Part shown: positions 10,830 through 22,585 of the stretch, in pieces
How positions within the stretch are numbered: position 1 is the first letter of the stretch
Layout: the number at the start of each line of letters is the position of its first letter
Source: Cannabis sativa
Lineage: Eukaryota; Streptophyta; Magnoliopsida; Rosales; Cannabaceae
DNA length: 64,000 bases
Direction: 5' to 3'
Assembly (NCBI RefSeq): GCF_029168945.1
Contig: NC_083603.1
Span: forward strand, 4,960,001-5,024,000
Position numbers and translations under genes: made by a program
Notes under the pieces: generated by a model
The model's database searches: none
What the model was told of the DNA's origin: nothing
The model's input: only the letters and a program-made list of their open reading frames with translations

Positions 10830-13000
10830 TATGATCCTTGAATTTGTATTGCGGCATGCCTTTAGTCAAGGATCTATGCGATCACCCAATTCAGTTTGCG
10901 TGATTAATGACCACTTATCACGCCTTTTTATGGCTAAATACTTAATGTCGATATGCTAGCTTCGACCAGTACTCTTAGAGTTATTAGCCATAAATATTGT
11001 AGCTGAATTTATCGCAAAATTTTCTTAATGGCCTAATGAAACTGTAATTCTAAACTCTAGGCCTACTATGAAACTCTATAATACATCATACGAGATGTAT
11101 CCTCAAAACAATAAATGAATCTGACTTCTATAGTGGAAATAACAATCAAGATTCTCTACAATATAACTTACTGGTAATCTTAAGGACGTAATAAAATATT
11201 GATTTACGTTAATAAATACAACCAGTGAAGTATGTTAGAATCTAATTGGTTAACTATATTTCCAGATGGTCAATTCATCTTAAAATATGTATGAATATAA
11301 TTTTTAGTATCTTAAAGATACCTCATCACTTTGTATGAAGAATACAGTGGTCTTAACTTTAGTTATTCTGATACTACTTAACGATCCTGAAACAAATGTA
11401 ATGCAAAGTCTTATTCAGACTCTTAGGCATACATTAGGCTTCTAAAATAGAAGCAAATGAATGTTCTTAATTTATTCTCATTCCAGACCATTTTTCAGAT
11501 GCTGGTTCGAGGTGAATTTATCACACTTAAAGATAAAAGTTATATCAGATGAATAATACATAATTTTATTTAATCAGAGATGTTGTAGCTACTCTCTAAT
11601 TAATTAAAATTATATATATTATTTATATTTCTTATCTCAAAATAATAATTTGAGATATGAATTATTTCAACTTATATAGAAAACTTTTATCATCATTTGC
11701 AAGTAACATATTGTCTACGTATAAAACAAATATTACTCCCACTAACCTTCTGGTATATAATTATTTCCATAATTCTCTTTTCAAACATAAAGGAAAAGAT
11801 GATATAATACCAATTTGTGAGATGTTTGTTTTAATCTATAAGTAGACACTTTAAGCTTGCATATGCTCACCACTTATTAGAGGAAAATCTTTATGGCAGT
11901 CTATATACCTTCTCCTCTAGTTCACTGTTTGGAATTGATTAATGAATTAAAACAAGCAACAAATGCCAGGGTCTATAATAGAATCTTTTATAAAAACAAA
12001 TGAGAATGTAAATCTCATTTATTACTGATTCTTATTTCAAAATGAACTTCTTAGCAATGAATATTCTTTTATATCTTTATGTTTCTCAATGTTGCCTAAT
12101 GAATTAAAAAAAATTTATGCTTAATTAATGTTCTCCACCCCATTAGGCAACTTTACTAAAGATAAACTTTATTGCTCTTTAAGATATTCATTTCTTCATT
12201 CATGGCATGTTGTACTACAACTTCAATTCTTTATCATTCTATAATTTAATTTGTGTCTCAAATTAATATTGTAGTTGAACTCTTATTGTACAAAATGTAA
12301 TCACTAGAAAACATTGATCTTATTGTTCTAATAAGTCATCTTAAGGATGGACCAACAAACTCTTAAAAGAGCAAATGGTTCAATATGCATGTTATTTTAG
12401 AAATTATAAGCAATTACTAAATAACATAACTTATTAGAATTTTATCAATGACTCGTAGATTATTAATGATTAGTTATGAATTCTCAATAACCAGTAATCT
12501 TAAGGGTTGTTGTGAATCATAATTAATCTAACACTTGAGGTGGAAGTTTGAGAAAATATGAATGATCTTTCTCAGAAACTAGGTTCCTAGATTGATCACT
12601 CCCACTGATCAAGTCAATTCTTAATTCCACAATTCTAGTGTTGTGAGATGGATAATAAAATATGTAACCCTTAAACCTTATAGCTTTTCAAATGAAATAT
12701 GCTCATTTATGGTTTAGGGCCCAGATCTTTTCTTTGACAATTGTACTCTAACTATATATGGGTATTTATAAAATGTGTACATGTCATCAAGTCGGTTTTC
12801 AACCTTATCACAACTCAAAATATGTTTGAGAAACAACTTTGGTTAGAACACGATTCGATATGTACACCCCATTGTTGAGTATCAATAGACAAAGATTTAG
12901 GAAAGATTGGAGTTTGCTATGTAGGCTCCACCCCATGTCCAAAAATGCTTAGTTTCTTAAATTTGTCACACACTATGATTTAGGTGTACCAGGCATATGT
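10830..13000 (-). pseudogene. Decayed Copia pol (integrase, reverse transcriptase, RNase H)
   Basis: On the minus strand, 13000-12780 reads like the integrase core leading to the AAYLLNR region (FLDMGWS, then NRVLTK). At 11722-11684 there is YVDNMLLAND, the reverse-transcriptase active-site box with one Asp changed to Asn. At 11470-11320 there is the segment following LMYA, and at 10956-10926 HIDIKYLAIK from the end of RNase H. Stop codons and shifts occur between and within these blocks, so no protein of useful length can be made. Assignments are by eye against the Copia consensus. Confidence 0.75.
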
Positions 13001-14038
13001 ATTGGGCAATGAACCCATGCTTTTAAAGAAACTTTACAAATAGACTGGGAGTTTATCCATACTCACGAATTTTAATGTAGTATTCTCCATTTTATAATTG
13101 ATCTCACTATCTTAATATGCAAAATGCACTATTTCTCTACTTAAGATTTAAATGTCTTTGAAACATATAAATCTATACTTTTGTAGAAAAATAATTTATG
13201 TGAGTAATCGTTAAAAATGAGATGCAAAATTTGAGTCCATGTCTTCAAAATTAATTGACTTGTATGATTTCTAATATGATAGAATTCTAATATGCACCGA
13301 TTTTAACTTGTTGGAATACATATTCTTAATGAATTTCACACAAGTTCTAAATAAAGTTAGTAAAATCAAGTGTAATGAATATCCCCACCATTTACTAACA
13401 TTTATTCTATTTATGGAGATATGTTCCATAATTTTTGGTGCTATAATATAGAAGAATTCTTATTAACAACACAATTTTTATTGTCACATTGAACTTGCAT
13501 ATCTTTATGAGTGACATCATTTTGTAGTAAAGACCTTTAAATGTGTCTAAATCAAGTTTCAAAAGAATCTTGGAACATAAAGCTCTTTGTCAATTTTAAA
13601 ACAAAGCCACTACTATATTGCTTGTTCCTTAAACTTCTAAATGTGACAACTTATCTTGTCTGTGGATAAGATTTGCTCACAGTTACTGACTTTCTTAGGT
13701 TTATTTGTAAACCTTACAAGAAATTATGAATGTGGAATAACAATCTAAAATAATCCACTGTGTGTTAATAATCACATTAACTATATTAGAATGTATTCAT
13801 ACACAATAAATTAAAATTTATTGGTGATAATAAAGTGTGATTTATTTTTCTTAATTATACAGTAAAAACTGTACATTTTGGATTAAGTTATCAGAATAAA
13901 TTTTTGGAAATTTCTACTGGTATGGAAGAAATTTATAAATAGTGATGTAATAAAATTACATATATAGTTTTGAGGTTTAAATGAATCATGTTTTTACCAA
14001 TGAATAAACATGCTTAAATATGAAATCTTATTAAACAA
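13001..14038 (-). other. Presumed decayed gag/protease part of the Copia element
   Basis: Its position between the integrase remnant and the leader suggests gag and protease. I could not recognise a CCHC knuckle or protease motif, and no long open frame is left. Confidence 0.4.
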
Positions 14039-14825
14039 AAATTGCCTGTGGGCTAAATTTTTAATTTAATAAGATTAGATTTAGATGTAGATTATGATAG
14101 ATTTACACAATTTATGAAAAACTTAAAGTTTAATATTTCTATCTTAATGAAAGGTATGAAACACTTAATTATTTATAAATGTTTCAAAATTTTATACTTT
14201 ATGATAAAATTATTAAATTAAATCTACATAATTTCCTGTGGGATAAATTAAGAGAATTTAATTTAACATATTAATCATGTGAATATAATAAAATCCCTGT
14301 AGGGTAAGATTATTATGTTCACATAATTCATGTCCATTATGTGATCTTAATCCACTTAATGTATATAATTTTATATAATTAAGGATGCTGTGGCTACTCC
14401 CTAATTATTTAAAATTATGTGGTTCACTAGACATCAAAGTATAAACTGAAGATTAAAATTTTACTAAATCCAAAATTGCCTGTGGGCTAAATTTTAAATT
14501 TAATAAAATTAGATGAACTTTATGATAGATTTAATTAAACAATTAGTTTTGGAAAATGAAGGTTTATTATCTATCTTTAATTAAATTTGTGATAACACTA
14601 TTAAATTAAATCCCCATAACTCCCTGTGGGGTAAATTAAGAGAATTTAATTTAACATATTATCCTAATTAATTATACAAATATAATAAAATCCCTGTGGG
14701 GTAAAATTATTATACCTATATAATTAATTACAAGTTATGTCCATTAAGGTGAATTTTAATTAATATATAATTTTATACAAATAAGGATGCTGTGGCTACT
14801 CCCTAATTATATAAAATTATATTTT
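14039..14825 (-). repeat. Two imperfect 380-bp direct repeats in the Copia leader
   Basis: Copy one (about 14039-14425) and copy two (about 14468-14825) share, in order, TGCCTGTGGGCTAAATTTT, CCTGTGGGATAAATTAAGAG, AAATCCCTGTGGGGTAA and GGATGCTGTGGCTACTCCC. A third partial match (GATGTTGTAGCTACTCTC) is at about 11579. They lie on the leader side of the element, between the primer-binding site and the presumed gag. Confidence 0.85.
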
Positions 14826-15659
14826 CACTTTGACATTAGGTATTGGGCTCTACCTAAAAGTAATTTCGTTATTAACATAGTAGACAATCACTGAGATTAA
14901 TGCTCCTAGTGTGGTCGTCCGAAGATCATTAAAAACCGTTCTAGATATGAGCATTTGTCCCAAATTCATGTTTTCTTATGTCAAACCACAAAATTACTTA
15001 CATTTTATTCATATTTTATTCATTTTAGGAAGTTTTATGAGTATTTTATGAAGTTTTATGAAACTTAATGTGCTATATAAAATATTCAACCTATCTTAAT
15101 GTTTGAATATTTCTAAATATATCTAGCACTATAAAAGGAATTTATGTATAGCATTTAAATCATACAAATCTAAATTAATTGCATTAAACATAAATTTGCC
15201 AAATAAATACAAATTAATACAATTATTGTATGATAATAAATTAAATGCTTAATTCCATAATATATAATTAATTATGCATTTATGACCATATAATATCTTA
15301 AATATTTATACTAATAATTAATTTGTATAAATAAGGTAATTATACAAATTAGTACAATTAATTATATGGAATGAATTAAATGCAAAATTAAAGACTATAC
15401 TTAATGGCAAGATTTTTCAAATTTTATTAATTTAAACAATAAATTACATAAATTTGGTAATAAATAATTAAATGCACAATTATACAAATTGCACAATTAT
15501 TACATGCCTAAATAAATCATGTAATTAATTACCATATTAAAACAAATTTCCATTTTCAGTTTATACTAAATAACATATTAATTCTAAATATATGTATTAA
15601 ATTAAAAATGGAAATTAATGAATGTAATTTATTGACTAAATTAACAATAGGAGAATAAT

Positions 15660-16396
15660 TTATATTTCCAAATAAATAAAAAATATATATAAAAAAAAAT
15701 CGAAATTTTTTCCCTTTTTTTTTTTTTTTTTGAAAAATACACTGCCATAAACGACATGATAAAATTTCCTTAAACTTCCAAAAATCATGAAATCAATTCC
15801 AAATGAATCTAAATGCAAAAATTAAGACATTCATATAGATTTTATGCATCGAAAATACATAAAACAAAGACTTTAAAAATCACCAAAATTTTCTGAAAAA
15901 TAATTTTGAGATTTCTTTGTTTTTTCAAAGTGGATTTTCATGCTTAGAACAATCTATATTAATATATGAATGTATTAATACATATACAATATATATATAA
16001 ATATATATACATATATATACAGAAAAATAAAAATACTGTATGTATATATATAAACATGAAATGTATATATGTATATATTTGTATATAGCATTTAGATATA
16101 TAAATAATATATATATACAACATATATACGTAATGAAATGAAGAAAAAATATATATATATATGTATATGAATATATATATATATATGAACTGAATGAATA
16201 AACAAGTATATATGTATGAAAATATATATGTATATATATAATTGGGATTGAATGAATATGAATATATAAATATATACACAAACGAAAATAAATATATATA
16301 TCAACACTGAATTAAATATATATATATATAAACACTGTATATACGAGTATATATATATATGAAACTCAAACTAAAATCAAGGCAGAGATAAAAACT
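15660..16396. repeat. AT-rich low-complexity leader of the Copia element
   Basis: Long alternating TA stretches dominate 15960-16370. Open frames here, rich in Tyr and Ile, are products of composition and not genes. Confidence 0.8.
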
Positions 16397-16408
16397 GCTC
16401 TGATACCA
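16397..16408 (-). other. Primer-binding site of the Copia element
   Basis: The minus strand reads TGGTATCAGAGC two bases inside the 5' LTR. This is the usual plant Copia complement of the 3' end of initiator methionine tRNA. Confidence 0.92.
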
Positions 16409-16410
16409 AC

Positions 16411-16888
16411 TGTTAGACAATTTATATGTATAAACTGAAATATATGTATGTGTATATAAAATGCGGAATTAAACAAATATATACACTATATAACTTAAGG
16501 ATCGAAATACCTCCAGCCATTGATTCTTGAGCTTCAAACCCACATAAGCTTTGATCTGCAAGGGAAACTGGTTGATGTGGGTAATCGGGCTTCCTCGCTC
16601 TCTCAACTCTCTTTAGATGGATTTTGCTGTTATGAACAGAATGAGTGAGGAGCTCGGGGACCGAGACCCTATATTTATAGGTGAGATACTCCATCGCATT
16701 CGTGCCACATTAATTGTCAGAATATTTTGACAATTAATTCAGGAAATCAAATCAGGTAATGAATATAGAAATCTGACCATATATAGAATATTACGTAATT
16801 GATTCTATCCAGATTCAATGAATATAAAATATTCATTTATCAGAATCAATAATATTATTTTATTTCCTTAATTAGAAATATTCTAATA
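16411..16888 (-). repeat. 5' LTR of the Copia element
   Basis: 478 bp and nearly identical to the left LTR. It carries the same minus-strand TATAAATA box (about 16669-16682). The only visible difference is GCATTCGTG against AGTATCTGTG in a single short patch at about 16696. Confidence 0.95.
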
Positions 16889-16893
16889 TAAAT

Positions 16894-17639
16894 TTGATTG
16901 TACTTTCAAAATATTGCGTACATTGTATTTAAATAAAATAAATTATGATAGATCGAAGTGATAACATAAGCTATCCCATTCACTACAAAATATATATCTT
17001 GTAAAAAAGTTAAGACTAAAAAAACTAGCATATTAAACTTGTGTTATCATTAAAAGAAAATAGGTGACTAAGACTAAATATATTTTGATTCACAAAATAT
17101 ATATTTATTGTGAATAAAATTAAATTAGCTAGTAAACTCTTGTATCAAAATACTAATTTTTAGTAGGGATGAAAATTAAGCGGGTATAATAGGCGGGGAA
17201 GGCTCCCCTGTCCCATCCCCGTTAACTATTTTAATATCCAATCCCATATATTTCCCATCAAAGACGGGTGAGAAATCACCGCTGGGACAGATAATACCCA
17301 CAAGAGACCCATTTATTTTTTAAAAAATAAAATTATAAATAAAAAAAGTAAATTGTATAAAATTTAAAATGTTATATATGTTAGTAATTTAAAATTAACA
17401 ATGTTATCTAAAATAATATGAAAATATTTAAATTTTACTAATAATAGACTGCAAAATACATAATTAAAATACAATATTAATTTGAATTAATTTGGAAATC
17501 TTATGATTTGTGTTAAAAAGTATAATAAGGGCCAAGTTTATCAGTTGGTTCATTTATATTGATATAATAATAAAAGAATGGCATATATAAGAAGTTTATA
17601 ACATGGAAAAAATATCAATGTTGGCTAGCTAATCAATAA
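16894..17639. other. Intergenic DNA with a GC-richer dispersed repeat
   Basis: At 17168-17300 there is a GC-richer patch (GCGGGTATAATAGGCGGGG, GACGGGTGAGAAATCACCG) of the kind found in dispersed plant repeats. The rest is AT-rich and empty. Confidence 0.5.
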
Positions 17640-18317
17640 AAAAAAAAAAAAGAGGTGAAGCAAATCGAAATTTGGATATAAGTGTCTTCATTTTCAAATC
17701 CAATGATCAAATTTGTTTTGGTTAATACTTAATTGTGCTATCCTATCACTTACTTAGAAAAAGAAAAAAAGAAGTGAATCAAATCGAAATTTGGATATAT
17801 TATTGCAAATTAATTATTAAAGCACAAAAAAAAAAAAAATGTGGGTTACCTACAAGCTCTTTCTAAGGATAACATGCAAAAACTATCAAGATAACTTTTG
17901 TATTGGTCCACCAATATTTATGGAACTCGGGGTAAATTTTAAAAAATTAGCTTGTTATTTGAAAAATAAATTAAAATTTAAGTAAAATTTTAAATAATTT
18001 TTCTAGCAAAGAAAAAAGATTAAATATCTTAATAGACTGGGGGCCTTAAGCAATAGCCTCAACCGCCCTACACTAAAGATGAAGCCTTAGTGTCGACCTA
18101 TTATTTAAATTATCTCACCAAGTCTTTATTTTTTTTTAATTTTACCTCAAACTTTTACGTTACACCATACATACTTTTTTTTTACTTTTTCTTTACATTT
18201 ATTTAAATATTTTTTTTTAATATATATATGACATACAATAAAAAGTATGAATAAAATATTAATTAAATATTATTAAATTATTGCTTGTAGAATGCATAGT
18301 GTTTCTCTACATGTAGA

Positions 18318-18626
18318 CACTACCAAAAAAAAAAAAAAACTACTTTTAGTAACAACCTTTTAGTCAAAACATAAATTTTTTGTGATTAAATGTTACTTAT
18401 AATTAAAACATAGTATTTAGATAAGCTGTGACTAATTTAGTTTTAGTCACAACAAGTATTGTGACTAAAAATACATTTAGTCACAACGAATTACGATTTT
18501 TGTGACTAATATATTTAGCCATAGATCTTTTAGTAATAACATAGGAATGATAATTTATAATTAGTTACAACTTTTTCACTTTTAGTCATAAATTTTGTTG
18601 TAACTAAAAGTAAATTTTTTTGTAGT
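18318..18626. mobile_element. CACTA-like MITE, TAGTCACAA family
   Basis: Starts CACTACCAAAAA and ends TTTTTGTAGT, with inner alternations of TTTTAGTCACAA and TTGTGACTAAAA. Related copies sit at the matching place in the two other upstream segments (44397-44710 and 55854-56120), and fragments at 26209-26265 and 44884-45050. Confidence 0.8.
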
Positions 18627-18934
18627 TAGAGAAACACTACATGTAGAGAATGTAACATTCTTTAAAATTTGAGATATAAAGTAGCTCAGTTGATGGGGCT
18701 AATTTTTTGTCATTTTTTCACATTTATCTTCTCTATTTTGAAAAAAAAAAGAGTATTACAGCTCATCTAATGTGAGTTCTCGTAAAAGTCACGTACTTGA
18801 TCTGTAGGTTAATATGAGAGTTCAAGACAAAAAGAGAAGAAGAAAAAAAAAAATTCCAACCCTAGCTAGCTATTGGAATTTGGAGAGTCTTCTCTTGTAG
18901 TGTAATAAAAGTCATGTACTTGATCTGATGTGAT

Positions 18935-19110
18935 CGAGCATTGTTATTGAGTATTAGTGGTGCTCAACACTTTTCATAGGTAGCAGTACTACACGAATAT
19001 TGGTTAGCGATATTTTCTAAAAATTATTTTCTTAAGTTATATAAAACTCGATATTTAATTACACTAATGGCAGTATGACTTCAAGAAAAATATTAAATAT
19101 TAATAGTGCC
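18935..19110. mobile_element. MITE fragment, same family as 9297 and 34995
   Basis: GAGCATTGTTATTGAGTATTAG followed by GGTGCTCAACAC matches the family end in reverse. The other end is decayed. Confidence 0.55.
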
Positions 19111-19827
19111 TTTTAGTCATTCTTTGTTTTTGGGGTGCATGAGAATATGGGAGTATGTACTAATTAAAATTGGAAAGCCGCCTATGCAACCACAAAACAA
19201 CACTCTTATTATTTGGCTTGTTCCCAATTAATTGCGGAGCATTTTTTTTATCTTGTGATATAATAATAATAATAAAGAAAATAATATTATTTAATTTTAA
19301 TAAAAACAATAATTATGAACCAAATTTCAAACCTATAATTAGAGACTTTTCTATTTTAACAATATATATACATGTCAAATTAGTACTATTGTAGAGAATT
19401 GAAGGGGTTTATTAACCTTTTAAGAAATTAAATTAAAATTAATGCAGTGGATATATATCATTTCCTGTTTCACTAAATTTCTAACATGAGATCCCATTAC
19501 TCTTTTCATTTTAATAAAAAGAACTCTAATAATTATTGTTCTGAAATTCTTAACACATTAGAAATAGTCCAAATTATAAATCAAATATCATCAAATCTTC
19601 AAGGGTGATCATACTATGCTCAATATAGTTAATTAGTTCAATAATTTTTTCCAAAATAATTTTTTAGACATCTTCAACATGCCTTGTTAAAAATTACTAA
19701 GTCAATAATTTCAAAAGAATGATATTATTGTAACAAAACTAATAGTAATTTATTCTACATTATTATTTTTTTTCATATACAATTAATTTAACTACATTAT
19801 TAATTAAACTTTTTAACCATAAATAGA

Positions 19828-19869
<42 letters not shown>
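19828..19869. repeat. (TAG)14 microsatellite
   Basis: Fourteen TAG units precede GGGGGTGTAATC. The corresponding place upstream of the second glucanase (57380-57394) has five units. Confidence 0.95.
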
Positions 19870-20057
19870 GGGGTGTAATCTAATGATCAATATTTTATGG
19901 TTACAATCAAATGAGTCAATTTAATTGTATAGACTATATAGGAGTGGTACATAATATTTGGAAGCATTATTATGAAAAGTCTATAGGAGTGATCTAAACA
20001 ATTAATGCATGTGCATTCACACTTGCTTAGCCACCACTTTCTCTATTAATTTTCCTC

Positions 20058-20065
20058 TATAAAAG
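20058..20065 (+). promoter_or_regulatory. TATA box of glucanase A
   Basis: TATAAAAG, 75 bp upstream of the ATG, in a block (CTATAAAAGGAGCTTCTCA) that is unchanged upstream of glucanase B. Confidence 0.8.
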
Positions 20066-20132
20066 GAGCTTCTCATAAGTTTAATTTTCAAAATACACAC
20101 CAATAGCTATAGCTTGCTCTATCTCTCAAACC

Positions 20133-22130
20133 ATGGCCAAAATATGCTCCCATGCAGCTGCCAATAATAATAATTTATCCATGACCATTTCCACAATGCT
20201 CTTACTAGGGTTGCTAATGTCAACTTTAGACAAAACAGGTCATTTTCTCTTCTCCTTCTTTAATACTTAATTGTTATGTTCAAGATTACCATTGTATTCA
20301 GGGACGAACGCACATTGTGCCACATATAGGTCGTGCAACCCCTTATCTACGAATTCTCTTTTAGTTTCTAGTCGTGTCATTTTACGTTACCTCTAACATG
20401 GTGTATTTAATTGCTTGTAAGGACAATCTTAAAATTGGGTGAGTCTTAGAAAAAAAAAAGTTATTGAGTCATTTATTAACAAATATACATATAGTATTTT
20501 TTAAAATTATTATAAAAAATATGTATATTTTAAGAAAGAGTATATTATTTTTGGGTCCTAGGCTAGGTGGACTCTAGGCGCAGGCCTAGCTCACGTTAGC
20601 CAATCTAATTCTAATTTTTTGTAATCAGGAAGATTACTTGAAAATAAAATCTTTGGTACTAATTAAACTCACTATCTTTGAACTGCATGGCTGCACAAAG
20701 TTGGTTGGGGACGTCTTTGCAGGTGCCTAACCAACCATGTGAAGTGAAATTAATATCAATATTTGACATTATTTTTTTTAATTTTAAATTTAAATCCCTA
20801 AATATTTTTCATCATTTATGGAATATAGTAGGAAAATTTACATGGTATACTAACTTTTGTCAATTTTTTACAAAAATACTGTCAGACAGTATTTTTTACT
20901 TTTTTACTGTGTTTTTCTATAAGTTTCATACTGCAGTATACTGTGTTAAATTTTCACTGGTATTCTACTGGTGTTTTACTAGTGTTTTACTGTTATTTTG
21001 AGTTGTTCTGCTTTGTTTTTTTACTGGTGTTTTATAAAAACACAGTATTTTTGAAAAAATTTCCGTGTGATAGTATTTTTGTAAAAATTAATTCAAATTC
21101 TAATATTTTTGTAAATTTCCCATATAGTATACATTAAATTAATTACATTTTTTTGAATAATTTTATCAAAATATTTGTACATGCAGCTGCCCAAATTGGA
21201 GTTTGCTATGGACTATTGGGCAACAACTTGCCACCTCCACAAGAAGTTGTGAATCTTTACAAACAATACAACATACGAAGAATGAGATTATACAGTCCAA
21301 ACGACGCCGTTTCCCGAGCTCTAAGTGGAAGCAACATTGAGCTTATGCTTGGTATCCCAAACGATGCTCTCGAAGGTATCGCTAACAGCCAATCTACAGC
21401 TGACACGTGGATCCAAAACAACGTTAGAAACTACAACAACGTAAAGTTCAAGTACATTGCTGTAGGAAACGAAATTCAAACCAATGACAGAGCTGCACAG
21501 TTTCTTGTTCCCGCCATGGAAAGGATTCAAAACGCAATCAACTCCGCCGGCCTTGCAAATCGGATCAAGGTCTCAACATCTGTCGATACTGGAATCCTTG
21601 GTGTGTCGTACCCACCTTCTAGTGGTTCGTTTAGGTCAAATTATGGACCTATAATCAACCCTGTAATTCGATTCTTGGTGAACAACAGATCTCCCTTGTT
21701 ACTAAATTTGTACCCATACTTTAGTTACATTGGTAACACAAGAGACATTTCTCTTGACTACGCTTTATTTAGATCCCAATCAGTTGTGGTGAGAGATGGC
21801 CAAAATGGGTACAAAAATCTTTTTGATGCTATTTTGGATGCTGTTTACTCTGCTCTTGAGAAGGCTGGGGGAAGTTCGTTGGAGATTGTTGTTTCGGAGT
21901 CGGGTTGGCCTTCGGCCGGGGGAACAGCGACGTCGTTTGAGAATGCTAGGACTTATAATGCAAATTTGATTCAACATGTTAAGGGAGGGACTCCGAAGAG
22001 ACCAGGGAGGCCTATTGAGACTTATGTGTTCGCTATGTTCAATGAGAATCAAAAGAGCCCTGAATATGAGAAGAATTGGGGACTTTTCTTCCCTAACAAA
22101 CAACCAAAATACAATATTAATTTGAATTAA
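20133..22130 (+). CDS. Glucan endo-1,3-beta-glucosidase (GH17), copy A
   Basis: Exon 1 is 20133-20238 and exon 2 is 21187-22130, giving 349 aa. Residues 1-37 form a signal peptide: MAKI, an Ala/Asn-rich stretch, a hydrophobic core ([12 protein letters not shown]), then cleavage before QIGVCYG. The catalytic domain has [13 protein letters not shown] with the acid/base Glu at about residue 131 (94 in the mature protein, as in barley glucanase) and VSESGWPS with the nucleophile Glu at about 273. It hydrolyses internal beta-1,3 bonds in callose and fungal cell walls; family members of this form (PR-2) are secreted, often to apoplast or vacuole. There is no C-terminal X8/CBM43 domain or GPI signal; the protein ends shortly after the catalytic domain, as usual for PR-2. 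The only intron falls at the conserved place in the signal peptide but is swollen to 948 bp by insertions. Coding sequence is about 95% identical to the copy at 57651. Confidence 0.96.
20400..20615. mobile_element. Degenerate hAT-like MITE in the glucanase A intron
   Basis: GGGTCCTAGGCTAGGTGGACT and GCGCAGGCCTAGCTCACG resemble the right half of the MITE at 55209-55400. The intron of glucanase B has no counterpart, so this arrived after, or was lost since, the gene duplication. Confidence 0.55.
20831..21121. mobile_element. MULE-like MITE in the glucanase A intron
   Basis: The ends are GGAAAATTTACATGGTATAC and GTAAATTTCCC (inverted). Direct repeats ATATAGTA flank it (20823-20830 and 21122-21129). 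The glucanase B intron reads straight through the empty site (GAAATGTAGTATACATTAAA). Apparent open frames in this region belong to the insertion. Confidence 0.88.
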
Positions 22131-22439
22131 GGTGTATTGTAAGGATTACTATATTAAGGCCAACTCAAAGATTTGGCTTTTATATGATCCAATATATGTA
22201 ATGATAAAAGAAGATGTGAGAAGTTGGTATATGGAATAAATTAACAATAATGTGTTAAAACTATATGATGAATAAAGATAACTTTTTTTAAATACCATAT
22301 ATTATTATATTTTTAAGATGATGAAATAAAATATCATATAATTAACTATAATAAGATAATAAAACACTTATATTTTTTTGTTATTAAAATAATATAAAAA
22401 GTGTGTTATTGTTGATTGTATAATAACACATATGTATAA
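22131..22439. other. Glucanase A 3' region
   Basis: The first 130 bases match the 3' flank of glucanase B (GGCCAACTCAAAGATTTGGC). The match is lost by about 22300. Confidence 0.6.
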
Positions 22440-22585
22440 CAATAATAAAGTGAGATACATGATGTTTAGCTCAGGTCTTAAAAATTATTTTGGGGAAAAG
22501 CTTTGATAATAGCAGCCTATTTGACAAATAAGTGTCCATCAACACCTATAAATCTCATGACATCCGAGCATAAATAGACATGTAA

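Larger units (their letters stand above)
10006..16888 (-). mobile_element. Copia-type LTR retrotransposon, complete ends, decayed coding region
   Basis: A 6.9-kb element bounded by two LTRs and a 5-bp target duplication, TAAAT, at 10001-10005 and 16889-16893. The primer-binding site (16408-16397 on the minus strand, TGGTATCAGAGC, initiator-Met tRNA type) lies next to the right LTR, so the element runs on the minus strand. A polypurine tract, AAGTGGGAGAA, adjoins the left LTR. The interior still shows Copia pol in the right order on the minus strand: integrase, reverse transcriptase, RNase H and the C-terminal HIDIKYLAIK block. Every part is broken by stops and frameshifts. Because the LTRs are nearly identical, the insertion is recent. 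The element must therefore have been copied by proteins made elsewhere. Confidence 0.95.
17640..20130 (+). repeat. Glucanase upstream segment, copy A
   Basis: This segment shares colinear blocks with 42440-45163 and 54060-57650: CAAATCCAATGATCAAATTTG, AACATGCAAAAACTATCAA, a TAGTCACAA-rich MITE, GAGTTCAAGACAAAAAGAG, and AGCTATTGGAATTTGGAGAG. Near the gene it shares with the third copy a TAG microsatellite, GGGGGTGTAATCTAATGATC and GGAAGCATTATTATGAAAAG. It thus marks a duplicated unit of regulatory DNA plus gene. Confidence 0.88.

Noticed and set aside
15925..16307. Tyr/Ile-rich open frames of up to 118 codons
   Set aside because: Produced by alternating TA sequence in the Copia leader.
20678..21137. 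Open frames of 107 and 64 codons before glucanase exon 2
   Set aside because: They lie in the intron and belong to a MITE with its own target duplication.
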